Shown piece by piece: positions 15,734-22,382 of a DNA stretch of 26,626 bases (the stretch's first letter is position 1; every line of letters starts with the position of its first letter). The notes under the pieces were generated by a model. That model made no database searches. It had not been told where the DNA came from and was given only the letters and a program-made list of their open reading frames with translations. Origin of the DNA: DAISWL01 sp036826375 (GTDB taxonomy: Bacteria > Patescibacteriota > Saccharimonadia > Saccharimonadales > HK-STAS-PATE-42); NCBI GenBank assembly GCA_036826375.1, contig DAISWL010000010.1, positions 1-26,626 on the forward strand. Direction: 5' to 3'. A program made the translations under genes and the position numbers.

Positions 15734-16447
15734 ATGGAACAACAGATTACAGCCAGACAATCTAAAATTTTAACCGCCATCATAGAACAATATGCCGAAG
15801 TGGCAGCTCCCGTGGGAAGCTCTTTGCTGGCAAAACTCTTTGATGTTAGCCCCGCCACAATAAGGGCGGAAATGGTTCATCTAGAAATAATGGGATATAT
15901 AGCTCAGCCACATACCAGCGCTGGCAGAATCCCCACAGATAAAGGCTATAGATTCTACGTCAACAATATTGCTGAAGATGAAATTGGTGATAAGAGATCA
16001 GCTAGAAATTCAAGATATCTACAAAGTTCAATTAGCTCGGCTGGTCAGTATCAGCGAGCTGTTAAATCTGCGGTTGAAGGCTTGGTTAAGCTTACTGACA
16101 ATTTAGGTTTAGCAACAATTGGCGATACAATTTATATGTCTGGGTTGGGGCATCTTTTTGCCCAACCCGAATTTAGTAGCGAGATTGCTATAAAAAGTGT
16201 GGCTAATTTTCTGGATAATCTAGAACCTTGGCTAAACGAGGCTGAGCTCAACCAGCCACTTTCAATTTACATTGGAACTGAAAATCCAATCGGCAAAGCT
16301 AGCGGATGTAGCTTGATCATTTCTAAGTTTAATTCCCCTTTTTCTGCTAAAAGCTACATAGGAGTTTTAGGCCCCACCAGGCAGAGTTATAAAAATGTGA
16401 TGCAACTGGTAAGTTACGCAGGGCATTTGCTAGAGCAAAAGTATTAG
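15734..16447 (+). CDS. hrcA: Heat-inducible transcription repressor HrcA (short form)
   Basis: HrcA is the repressor of chaperone genes and is kept active by the chaperone system. The N-terminal winged helix is typical: ARQSKILTAIIEQYAEVAAPVGSSLLAKLF then VSPATIRAEMVHLEIMGYIAQPHTSAGRIPTDKGYRFYV shown in parts (ATIRAEM, SAGRIPTDKGYRFYVN at about 44-77). At 237 residues it is about 100 shorter than the usual 340, with part of the central GAF-like/dimerisation region missing, while the family end (FSAKSYIGVLGPTR..Y.NVM) is present near 207-229. An AAGG precedes the ATG. It lies directly downstream of a CIRCE operator and upstream of grpE. Confidence 0.92.
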   Translation: MEQQITARQSKILTAIIEQYAEVAAPVGSSLLAKLFDVSPATIRAEMVHLEIMGYIAQPHTSAGRIPTDKGYRFYVNNIAEDEIGDKRSARNSRYLQSSISSAGQYQRAVKSAVEGLVKLTDNLGLATIGDTIYMSGLGHLFAQPEFSSEIAIKSVANFLDNLEPWLNEAELNQPLSIYIGTENPIGKASGCSLIISKFNSPFSAKSYIGVLGPTRQSYKNVMQLVSYAGHLLEQKY

Positions 16448-16452
16448 CAAGG

Positions 16453-16482
16453 TTTAAAGTTTAATTAAGAAAGGTATAAAAT
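16453..16482 (+). promoter_or_regulatory. Possible internal promoter for grpE
   Basis: TTTAAA (16453-16458) and TATAAAAT (16475-16482) are 16 bases apart and the -10 ends about eight bases before the grpE ATG at 16490. The nearest purine-rich AAGAAAGG is about 15 bases from the ATG, too far for a good ribosome-binding site, so a leaderless message is possible in addition to read-through from hrcA. Confidence 0.35.
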
Positions 16483-16489
16483 CAATAAA

Positions 16490-17008
16490 ATGTCAGGTAA
16501 GTATCAGGAAGATAATCAAAATCAAGATGATCAGTTAGAACAAAATGAGTTCAATAACCCAGATTCAGATCAGCGAGAAGAAGTTTCAGAATCAGATCAA
16601 ACAATTCAACTAACCGAAGATTTGAAGCGAGTTCAAGCCGATTTTGTTAATTTTAAGCGTAGCGTAGATACTCAACTAGCTCAAGCTGAGCAACGCGGAA
16701 AACTGCAGGCTACCGTTAAATTTTTAGATATTATTGATGATATTGAACGAGCTTTATCTCACAGCCCAGACGAACTAAAAGATAACCAGTGGGTTCAGGG
16801 CTTAGAAAAGGTTTACACTGGTTTGCTCAAAAAGATGAGCGAACTTAAGCTTAGTAAAATTGATGCACTTGGCGCAGATTTCAACCCAGAGCTACACGAG
16901 GCAGTGATGAGAGGAGATTCTGAATCTGAAAAGGTAACCGAAGTTCTTAAAAATGGCTATGCTTATGAAGGAGTTGTGGTTAGGCACGCTATGGTTAAAG
17001 TTGGGTAG
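16490..17008 (+). CDS. grpE: Nucleotide exchange factor GrpE
   Basis: GrpE releases ADP from DnaK. The 172-residue protein has the usual acidic, low-complexity N-terminus (1-45), a long coiled-coil helix (LTEDLKRVQADFVNFKRS), then the GrpE core with KFLDIIDDIERAL and the C-terminal signature GADFNPELHEAVMR...GYAYEGVVVRHAMVKV in family order (key residues FNPELHEAV, VVRHAMVKV). It sits 42 bases after hrcA. dnaK and dnaJ, which often follow, are not here; the next gene is on the other strand. Confidence 0.95.
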   Translation: MSGKYQEDNQNQDDQLEQNEFNNPDSDQREEVSESDQTIQLTEDLKRVQADFVNFKRSVDTQLAQAEQRGKLQATVKFLDIIDDIERALSHSPDELKDNQWVQGLEKVYTGLLKKMSELKLSKIDALGADFNPELHEAVMRGDSESEKVTEVLKNGYAYEGVVVRHAMVKVG

Positions 17009-17126
17009 TCAGCTTAGTTACTAACAAGGGGGTTGGCAGGCTCATATAAAAATTACAATCCCAGGGCATCTTGGCTGGTAAGAAGTCGAGTTAATTAGGA
17101 TATAGACCACGCGCGCTAACTAACTT

Positions 17127-17150
17127 AAACACCTAAAGCAGAGAGTGTTT
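17127..17150. terminator. Possible bidirectional terminator between grpE and dedA-like gene
   Basis: AAACAC (17127-17132) pairs with GTGTTT (17145-17150) over a 12-base loop, followed on the plus strand by TATTTA. The stem is short. The remainder of the 141-base gap shows no gene. Confidence 0.3.
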
Positions 17151-17809
17151 TATTTAGTGTTTTTATTCAAGAATAATCTTTTATATTTGATTAGTAGGCT
17201 CTTGAGAAAAGACCGATTTTTAGAATCTGTCAGGTAATGAATCAATCCGGGTAGGAATGAAATAATTACAATTACCAATGTTATAGGTAGAAGATATGAA
17301 TCTATGTTGGGAATCGAGTTTCCTAGAAAATAACCAAGATATGATACGCCAGCTCCCCACACTAAACCACCAATAATGTTGAATTGCAAAAATTTACCGT
17401 AATGCATTTTACTTGCTCCAGCTACGAACGGGGCAAAGGTTCTTATAATAGGAACAAATCTTGCCAGTATTATAGTTTTACCCCCATGTTTAGAGTAGAA
17501 TTTATCGGTTTTTTCTAAGTACTCTTGCTTAATATACTTATTTTCTTTTTTGAAAATACGTTTACCCATGCGCTTACCCAGGTAATAACCGACAGAGTCA
17601 CCCAAAATAGCGGAGATTGCCACACCTATTGCTAGAGTGTGTATATCTAGCAGCCCCTGGCTGGCTAAAAACCCAGATATAAAAAGCAGGCTGTCACCAG
17701 GCAAAAAGAAGCCGATTAGTAACCCACTTTCAGCAAAAACAACCCCGAATACACCAACAAGACCAACGGTTTGAATAAAATTTTCTATGTCAAAATTAAA
17801 TAAGCTCAT
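17150..17809 (-). CDS. DedA family (VTT domain) membrane protein
   Basis: The 219-residue protein shows the DedA layout: an early re-entrant segment with E27 and the block FFLPGDSLLFISGFLASQG (35-53 region; key residues PGDSLLF), GDSVGYYLGKRMGKRIF (about 70-86), then KHGGKTIILARFVPIIRTFAPFVAGASKM shown by ARFVPIIRTFAPFVAG near 116-131, and two C-terminal helices ending in a Lys/Arg-rich tail. ARF-P-x-x-R is the conserved motif. DedA proteins are needed for envelope integrity; some are lipid scramblases, including of undecaprenyl phosphate. The ATG at 17809 follows a short leader with AGG. Confidence 0.92.
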   Translation of the reverse strand: MSLFNFDIENFIQTVGLVGVFGVVFAESGLLIGFFLPGDSLLFISGFLASQGLLDIHTLAIGVAISAILGDSVGYYLGKRMGKRIFKKENKYIKQEYLEKTDKFYSKHGGKTIILARFVPIIRTFAPFVAGASKMHYGKFLQFNIIGGLVWGAGVSYLGYFLGNSIPNIDSYLLPITLVIVIISFLPGLIHYLTDSKNRSFLKSLLIKYKRLFLNKNTK

Positions 17810-17825
17810 ATATTACCTAAACTTA

Positions 17826-17834
17826 ATTTTATCA
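17826..17834 (-). promoter_or_regulatory. Extended -10 promoter for the DedA gene
   Basis: On the minus strand TGA-TAAAAT (17834-17826) is followed after 16 bases by the ATG. The predicted leader of about ten bases holds AGGTAATAT, very like the tsaE leader. Confidence 0.5.
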
Positions 17835-17841
17835 TCTTTGC

Positions 17842-17870
17842 TTGTAAAAAGTAATAAATATACTTATAAT
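17842..17870 (+). promoter_or_regulatory. Promoter for the 17881-19291 gene pair
   Basis: TTGTAA (17842-17847), a 17-base spacer and a perfect TATAAT (17865-17870) lie upstream of the ATG at 17881. Transcription would start about three bases before it, leaving no room for a Shine-Dalgarno. Confidence 0.6.
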
Positions 17871-17880
17871 CATAAGTATT

Positions 17881-18267
17881 ATGACAACATCTAAAAAAGC
17901 AACAAAGAAGATAGATAAAACTAAAAAAAGCACGGTAACTACGATACATAAAATAATGGCCACAGATATATTCAAGAGCGTAGCTATTGTTTCTATATTA
18001 TTGAACATTTTGTTCATCATAACTGTACTAGTTGGAGGTGGCCACTCTACCATATACATTTCTAAGGGTGATTACCGCCAGAGGGCCGCAAGGTTGGAAG
18101 ATGCGCAGAGCGTATTCTGTAATAAGGATATAACAGATCAGTATATAGAGGAAGCTGCTAAAAATGGTAAACAGGAAAATGCCAAGATTGTAGTAGCTGC
18201 CAATTGTGGTACCGGCGAATACGGTGAGCAGGTCAGAGATCTGAGAGATAACCTAACCAATCACTAG
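17881..18267 (+). CDS. Small single-pass membrane protein, unknown function
   Basis: The 128-residue product has a strongly basic Lys/Thr-rich N-terminus (1-30), one membrane helix (about 35-53, IVSILLNILFIITVLVGG) and a polar outer part with two cysteines, C80 and C110, that could pair. The basic start predicts the N-terminus inside and the C-terminal 75 residues outside. No family is recognised. It begins almost at its predicted transcription start and is 13 bases upstream of the CBS-domain gene, so the two probably form an operon. Confidence 0.65.
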   Translation: MTTSKKATKKIDKTKKSTVTTIHKIMATDIFKSVAIVSILLNILFIITVLVGGGHSTIYISKGDYRQRAARLEDAQSVFCNKDITDQYIEEAAKNGKQENAKIVVAANCGTGEYGEQVRDLRDNLTNH

Positions 18268-18280
18268 GCTGCATGATTCA

Positions 18281-19291
18281 ATGTTTTTAAATTATTTATT
18301 AGGCATACTGTGGATAACATCTTATATTTTTTTAGTTTTGTTTTCCGCTGTTAAACTTAAAATTCCTCACAGTGTATACCAACTTAAGCTTAACAGCAAA
18401 AAGGGGAGTAAGGACGCGTCTAAGTGGCTTTGGTATTGGGAAAATCGGTCAGTAATACACGGATTCTTGAAATTAAAGAGGGGCGCCTTAAGTTTAATAT
18501 TCATAACTATATCTTTGAAAATATTTGGTTTTGGAATCGGGTTCTTGATTGCCCTTATAATGATGGCATCATTAGTAAGATTGGATAATTTAGCTCTAAC
18601 CAAACAACTCGGCCAAAAGCTATTTTGGTGGATCTATTCTAAAGTTGGTAGAAGATTAAAGAATATCTCTAAATACTTATATAAGCTAGGATTAGCTAAA
18701 GCAGATGAAGATAGCCATGTTCCACCAGTAGCCAGTATAGAAGAGTTACTTAACTTAATTAACGCTAATGCTAAAAATCTGCCGGAGCAAGAGTATAAAC
18801 AAGTTACTAGATTGCTAGATATACAAGATATTAAGATACACGACATTATGTTGCCTAAAAACAGAATAGCTTTTGTTGAAGCCAATGAGATTATGACTCC
18901 TAAACTTATAGATCAACTACACAAAACTCACAATGGGTTTGCTCTTGTATTCGATAAAGACATAAAGAATGTGATAGGGGTGCTTAATCTCGGTGGCCCA
19001 GATTTACTTGAGCAAATAAAGGTTCCAACCAGGGTCGCGGATCGTACTCAGAGGGGTTTGTGCTATCTTCCTGAGCATGCTACTGTATCAACTTTTATCG
19101 CAAGCGCAGTTGAAACTAGGCAATCAGTTTTTGCGGTTGTAGACAGTAAATCTAGTATTAGCGGTGTTATATCTTTTGCCTTGATGTTTGAGTGGCAATA
19201 TGGACTAGAGCTTCCTTCTCATGAAGTAGATTCAATCACATGGAATAACCCAGAGGCGATGGCACGTTACGAAATTATTAAAAAGGGCTAA
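18281..19291 (+). CDS. CBS-pair membrane protein (CorC/HlyC-like)
   Basis: The 336-residue protein has hydrophobic segments near 3-22 and 70-97, then a helical linker and a CBS pair. The pair starts at IHDIMLPKNRIAFVE (186-200), the equivalent of the V-x-D-V-M-x-P-R that opens CBS1 in CorC/CNNM proteins, and ends with SVFAVVDSKSSISGVIS (about 288-304) of CBS2. The DUF21 transporter domain of CNNM proteins is not clearly present; the membrane part is shorter and may be a degenerate version. CBS pairs bind adenosine ligands or Mg-ATP and gate an attached domain. Role unknown, perhaps cation homeostasis. There is no clear Shine-Dalgarno before the ATG; coupling to the gene 13 bases upstream is possible. 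Confidence 0.75.
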   Translation: MFLNYLLGILWITSYIFLVLFSAVKLKIPHSVYQLKLNSKKGSKDASKWLWYWENRSVIHGFLKLKRGALSLIFITISLKIFGFGIGFLIALIMMASLVRLDNLALTKQLGQKLFWWIYSKVGRRLKNISKYLYKLGLAKADEDSHVPPVASIEELLNLINANAKNLPEQEYKQVTRLLDIQDIKIHDIMLPKNRIAFVEANEIMTPKLIDQLHKTHNGFALVFDKDIKNVIGVLNLGGPDLLEQIKVPTRVADRTQRGLCYLPEHATVSTFIASAVETRQSVFAVVDSKSSISGVISFALMFEWQYGLELPSHEVDSITWNNPEAMARYEIIKKG

Positions 19292-19435
19292 AAGCAGACC
19301 ACTCGGTCGCTATTATACCCTCCTTTTGTAGGTATCCCTAGCCTGACCGGTCTATCCTTAGAGATTTGATTCTCAGATTTATATGGAATAAACAGTTCAA
19401 GTTTATATTTTTATCTACTTTAAACTTAACAAATT

Positions 19436-19444
19436 TGCTATTAT
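19436..19444 (+). promoter_or_regulatory. Extended -10 promoter for the DsbA-like gene
   Basis: TGC-TATTAT (19436-19444) gives a leader of about 30 bases that contains AAAGGA before the ATG at 19483. The preceding 19292-19435 stretch holds small hairpins (GACC-actc-GGTC; GAGA-tttgat-TCTC) but no gene or clear terminator. Confidence 0.5.
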
Positions 19445-19482
19445 CAATAACAAGATAAACTATTAATAGTTAAAGGAATAAT

Positions 19483-20130
19483 ATGTCAAAAACTTTCTGG
19501 GCCATAGTAACAATATTAATAATAGGGTTGATCATCTTTCTATTTATAAATAGTAAAAATAAAAGCAATAGTAGTTTAAATTTTAATGGGGATGTTAATT
19601 CTATACAGGAGGGCGATCATTACGTAGGTCCTAAAGACGCTAAAGTAATAGTTATTGAATACGGTGATTATCAATGTCCGTCTTGTAAGTCGTGGGAGTC
19701 TAAAGTTGAAGAATTCAGGGCTGGGATGGATAGCCAGACGGCTTTTGTGTTTAGAAATTTTCCTATAACCACAACACATAAAAACGCATTTGCTGCAGCT
19801 AGAGCTGCTGAAGCGGCGGCACTACAAAATAAATACTGGGAGATGAATAGCGTAATATACAAGAGCCAGAGCGATTGGGATAACTCAGATAACCCCCAAG
19901 ACGTATTCGCTGGTTATGCTAAGCAATTAAGCTTAGACACTCAGAAATTTAATCAAGACTACGAAGGGTCTCAAGTTTCTGATAAGATTAATTTTGATAG
20001 AGATCTAGCTACGAAACATAAAGTAGAAGGAACCCCAACATTTTTTGTTAACGGCGTTAAGCTAGAGGGGGCCAACCCCACAGGTCAGGATAATCCTCTT
20101 TCCAAGGCGGTTAAAGATCTTCAGAAGTAA
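19483..20130 (+). CDS. DsbA-like membrane-anchored thiol oxidoreductase
   Basis: The 215-residue protein has an N-terminal membrane anchor (about 5-22) and an outward thioredoxin/DsbA-type domain. The active site is C65-P-S-C68 in EYGDYQCPSC, and the cis-proline loop is GTPTFFVNG with P185. The alpha-helical insertion between them is of the Thioredoxin_4 (BdbD/DsbA) kind. It would form disulfides in exported proteins. The cysteine-rich secreted proteins at both ends of the window are obvious kinds of client, which is inference. AAAGGA lies upstream of the ATG. A matching DsbB/VKOR partner is not in the window. Confidence 0.92.
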   Translation: MSKTFWAIVTILIIGLIIFLFINSKNKSNSSLNFNGDVNSIQEGDHYVGPKDAKVIVIEYGDYQCPSCKSWESKVEEFRAGMDSQTAFVFRNFPITTTHKNAFAAARAAEAAALQNKYWEMNSVIYKSQSDWDNSDNPQDVFAGYAKQLSLDTQKFNQDYEGSQVSDKINFDRDLATKHKVEGTPTFFVNGVKLEGANPTGQDNPLSKAVKDLQK

Positions 20131-20143
20131 ATCTATATTAACC

Positions 20144-20167
20144 AATAGTAAAAACTATTTTTAATTT
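20144..20167 (+). terminator. Intrinsic terminator after the DsbA-like gene
   Basis: AATAGT (20144-20149), a 4-base A loop and ACTATT (20154-20159) form a perfect but AT-only stem followed by TTTTAATTT. The T-run is good and the stem is weak. Confidence 0.5.
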
Positions 20168-20186
20168 AGCCTAGACAATGATGGTG

Positions 20187-20195
20187 TGTTAATAT
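20187..20195 (+). promoter_or_regulatory. Extended -10 for yidC-jag (leaderless)
   Basis: TGT-TAATAT (20187-20195) ends seven bases before the yidC ATG at 20203. No Shine-Dalgarno is present, so the message should begin at the start codon. Confidence 0.55.
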
Positions 20196-20202
20196 AGTAA
20201 GT

Positions 20203-21228
20203 ATGATTGGAGAAATTTTTAACACATTAATTCTGAAGCCAGTTTTCAACATCTTACTGGTAATAATTAACTATATACCCGGACATAATTTTGGCATAGC
20301 GGTAATAGTTTTTACCGTATTGGTCAGTGCGCTAATATGGCCTTCTAGAAAAAAACAGCTTAATCAAACTAAAATAATGCAGAGTTTGCAGCCAGAAATA
20401 AATAGAATTAAAAAAGAAACAAAGAACGATAAACAGAAACAGCAAACCATGCTGATGGAACTTTATAAAGAGAATGGTATTAATCCAATTGGTAGTCTAG
20501 GAGGTTTGGTTATCCAGTTACCAATCTTTATAGCGGTTATTAACTCAGTTCGACATCTGACTCAGGATGTTAGCGGCTCAATTGCTAACTATGGCTATAG
20601 CTTCATAGAGACTAGCTATATAAAACAGCTGTTAGATGGCTCAGCTAAACTTAATAATAAATTGGTTGGTATTGATCTGAGCTTGTTTGGGTACCATTCT
20701 AGCAAGTTTTATATACCGCTCGTAATCTTAGCCATCTTAACTGCCATTTTACAGTTTTTACAGATAAAACAAACTATGCCTAGCGATAAAGACTCTAAGA
20801 AACTTAAAGATGTTTTGGGTTCTAACGATAAGCCAAAGGCTGAAGATGTATCGGCCGCTATGAATAAAAATATGGCATTTCTGATGCCGGCAATGATAGG
20901 TTGGATTTGTTTAATATCTCAAGGTGCTAGCTCTCTATATTTCTTTACATCTGCCCTAGTATCAATATTGCAGCAAAGACTGCTCTTAGATAAAGACGTT
21001 CAGGAAATGGAAGCCATGCCAAACGGGATAGCTAAGTCTTCAGGCGGAGCGCATAAGACCAATATTAAGTCATTGAAACCAGGGCTAGGGCTGAAAGATA
21101 AAATCACCAAGAAGGCTGTAGAAAGAGCACAAAGTAAAGCCTTCAAGCCCGTTAGCGGAGTTAAGGTAAGGATGGTGTCTTCATCCGACGACAAGCCTAA
21201 GAATAATAACTTGAGAGGTAGAAAGTGA
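20203..21228 (+). CDS. yidC: Membrane protein insertase YidC/Oxa1
   Basis: YidC inserts and folds membrane proteins, alone or with Sec. The 341-residue protein is of the short Oxa1 type without the large periplasmic domain of proteobacterial YidC. Helix 1 (about 32-46) leads into a charged cytoplasmic hairpin KIMQSLQPEINRIKKE...KQKQQTMLMELYKENGINP (key block ELYKENGINP at about 86-95), then GGLVIQLPIFIAVINSV in helix 2 and further helices near 170-187 and 226-255. The tail is Lys/Arg-rich (ending NNLRGRK), suited to ribosome contact. The stop TGA overlaps the jag start by one base, so translation is coupled. Confidence 0.95.
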   Translation: MIGEIFNTLILKPVFNILLVIINYIPGHNFGIAVIVFTVLVSALIWPSRKKQLNQTKIMQSLQPEINRIKKETKNDKQKQQTMLMELYKENGINPIGSLGGLVIQLPIFIAVINSVRHLTQDVSGSIANYGYSFIETSYIKQLLDGSAKLNNKLVGIDLSLFGYHSSKFYIPLVILAILTAILQFLQIKQTMPSDKDSKKLKDVLGSNDKPKAEDVSAAMNKNMAFLMPAMIGWICLISQGASSLYFFTSALVSILQQRLLLDKDVQEMEAMPNGIAKSSGGAHKTNIKSLKPGLGLKDKITKKAVERAQSKAFKPVSGVKVRMVSSSDDKPKNNNLRGRK

Positions 21229-21698
21229 TGGATTACAAAACAGCCCAGATCCAAGCTCAGAAGTACCTGGAAGATATTTTAAGTTTTTTCGGTATCAATA
21301 TCAGTTCCAAGATAGAACATAGTGATGCCGAGGAAGATGACAACGTTATAAATTTGAGCGTTCCTTCTACCCATTTAAACGGATTTCTTATAGGTTTAAA
21401 TGGAGAGACTTTGCGTTCGATACAGCATCTAGTTAATTCACATATTTCCGCTAACTCAGATTCTATAATTTACAAAATTAATATAGACATTGCTGGTTAT
21501 AAAAAACAGCGTTCAGAAAAAATAGAGCAGATGTTAGATAGAAAGATAGGTGAATTTAAATTAAATAATGAGCCCATACACCTCGAACCCATGAATGCTT
21601 ACGAGAGAAGAGTCGCACACCAAAAAATATCTCAAGCAGGCCTTAGTAGCGAGTCTGAAGGTTTTGGTCGCGATCGACATATAGTTATTAGCGCTTAG
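21228..21698 (+). CDS. jag: Jag/KhpB RNA-binding protein (KH + R3H)
   Basis: The 156-residue protein carries a KH domain with the GLNGETL loop (LIGLNGETLRSIQHLVN, about 63-79) and an R3H domain (MNAYERRVAHQKIS, then GFGRDRHIVIS at the end). KhpB/Jag proteins bind RNA and are classically found next to yidC; in Gram-positives they affect division and envelope genes. The N-terminal Jag_N domain is absent. I chose the ATG at 21228, in a TGATG overlap with yidC, over the GTG one codon earlier. GAGAGG lies about 10 bases upstream. Confidence 0.93.
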   Translation: MDYKTAQIQAQKYLEDILSFFGINISSKIEHSDAEEDDNVINLSVPSTHLNGFLIGLNGETLRSIQHLVNSHISANSDSIIYKINIDIAGYKKQRSEKIEQMLDRKIGEFKLNNEPIHLEPMNAYERRVAHQKISQAGLSSESEGFGRDRHIVISA

Positions 21699-21794
21699 GA
21701 TATAATCACAATTTTCAGTAGAACTAGTATATTTTATAGTATCAAAAAACAAATAAAAATTTCTAAAATTTTGCTAAAGATTAACTTGCGAATA

Positions 21795-21932
21795 CTAGTA
21801 GCTTAGACGCTTACGCCCCTTAAGCATCCTACGCTTTAAAACAGCTCTACCTGCTTTAGTGGCCATACGTTTCATGAATCCGTGTACACGCTGGGCTTTT
21901 CGTTTTTTGGGTTGGAAAGTTCTTTTTGGCAT
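21795..21932 (-). CDS. rpmH: Ribosomal protein L34
   Basis: The minus-strand frame from the ATG at 21932 to a TAG at 21797-21795 encodes 45 residues: MPKRTFQPKKRKAQRVHGF, then the typical MKRMATKAGRAVLKRR and a basic end KGRKRLSY. This is the full-length L34 pattern. L34 is a small subunit-bridging protein of the 50S ribosome. rpmH usually lies upstream of rnpA and yidC on the same strand near the origin; here it faces yidC-jag from the opposite strand and no rnpA is adjacent. The start has no Shine-Dalgarno and lies about ten bases from its -10. Confidence 0.97.
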   Translation of the reverse strand: MPKRTFQPKKRKAQRVHGFMKRMATKAGRAVLKRRMLKGRKRLSY

Positions 21933-21942
21933 AATGTTATTA

Positions 21943-21971
21943 AATATAGCAGATTTAAGGAGAAACGACAA
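21943..21971 (-). promoter_or_regulatory. Promoter of rpmH (near-leaderless)
   Basis: On the minus strand TTGTCG (21971-21966), a 17-base spacer and TATATT (21948-21943) precede the ATG at 21932. The predicted start is three to four bases before the ATG, so the leader is too short for a Shine-Dalgarno. Confidence 0.6.
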
Positions 21972-21992
21972 GTTATTTAGTTTAGGTAATTA

Positions 21993-22001
21993 TGATACAA
22001 T
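21993..22001 (+). promoter_or_regulatory. Extended -10 for the 22008-24940 operon (leaderless)
   Basis: TGA-TACAAT (21993-22001) ends six bases before the ATG at 22008. No Shine-Dalgarno lies between. Confidence 0.55.
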
Positions 22002-22007
22002 AAGCTT

Positions 22008-22382
22008 ATGATTCTAGAGTTTATATCCTGGTGGTATACATCAGGTTGGGTGGGTTGCTTTAATCGTTGGGTTGAACGCTACAAGAATATGGCTGAATAT
22101 TTTAGTGTTTCAACCCTATTATCAACCTTATTTAACCCATTCAGGCAAATATCTTATAGACCCGCGAATAAATCTTTAGATGCTCGTTTCCATACTATGT
22201 TAGAGAATCTATTTTCTAGGTTTATGGGTGCGATTATCAGAACCATGATAATATTAACCGCATTTATAGTTTATATTGTGATTCTGCCTTTATTTATAGT
22301 CGAACTATTGCTTTGGCCTCTAATCCCTATTATGTGGTTGATAATTCCAGCGATAGTCATACTGTTCGGAGGCCAATCATGA
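22008..22382 (+). CDS. Small membrane protein paired with the Clp-like ATPase
   Basis: The 124-residue product starts with an amphipathic Trp/Tyr-rich segment (MILEFISWWYTSGWVGCFNR), has a polar middle with NPFRQIS, and ends with two adjacent hydrophobic segments (about 73-97 and 98-121). No family is recognised. The stop overlaps the start of the Clp-like gene in ATGA, so the two products are made together in a fixed ratio and probably work together at the membrane. It is the first gene of the operon and reads from a leaderless-type promoter. Confidence 0.75.
   Translation: MILEFISWWYTSGWVGCFNRWVERYKNMAEYFSVSTLLSTLFNPFRQISYRPANKSLDARFHTMLENLFSRFMGAIIRTMIILTAFIVYIVILPLFIVELLLWPLIPIMWLIIPAIVILFGGQS

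Noticed and set aside
21225..21227. GTG start for jag
   Set aside because: The next codon is ATG in a TGATG overlap with the yidC stop, a more usual start; the difference is one residue.
22313..22378. An earlier in-frame ATG for the Clp-like ATPase
   Set aside because: It lies within the upstream membrane-protein gene and has no ribosome-binding site; the ATG at 22379 has GGAGG and an ATGA overlap.
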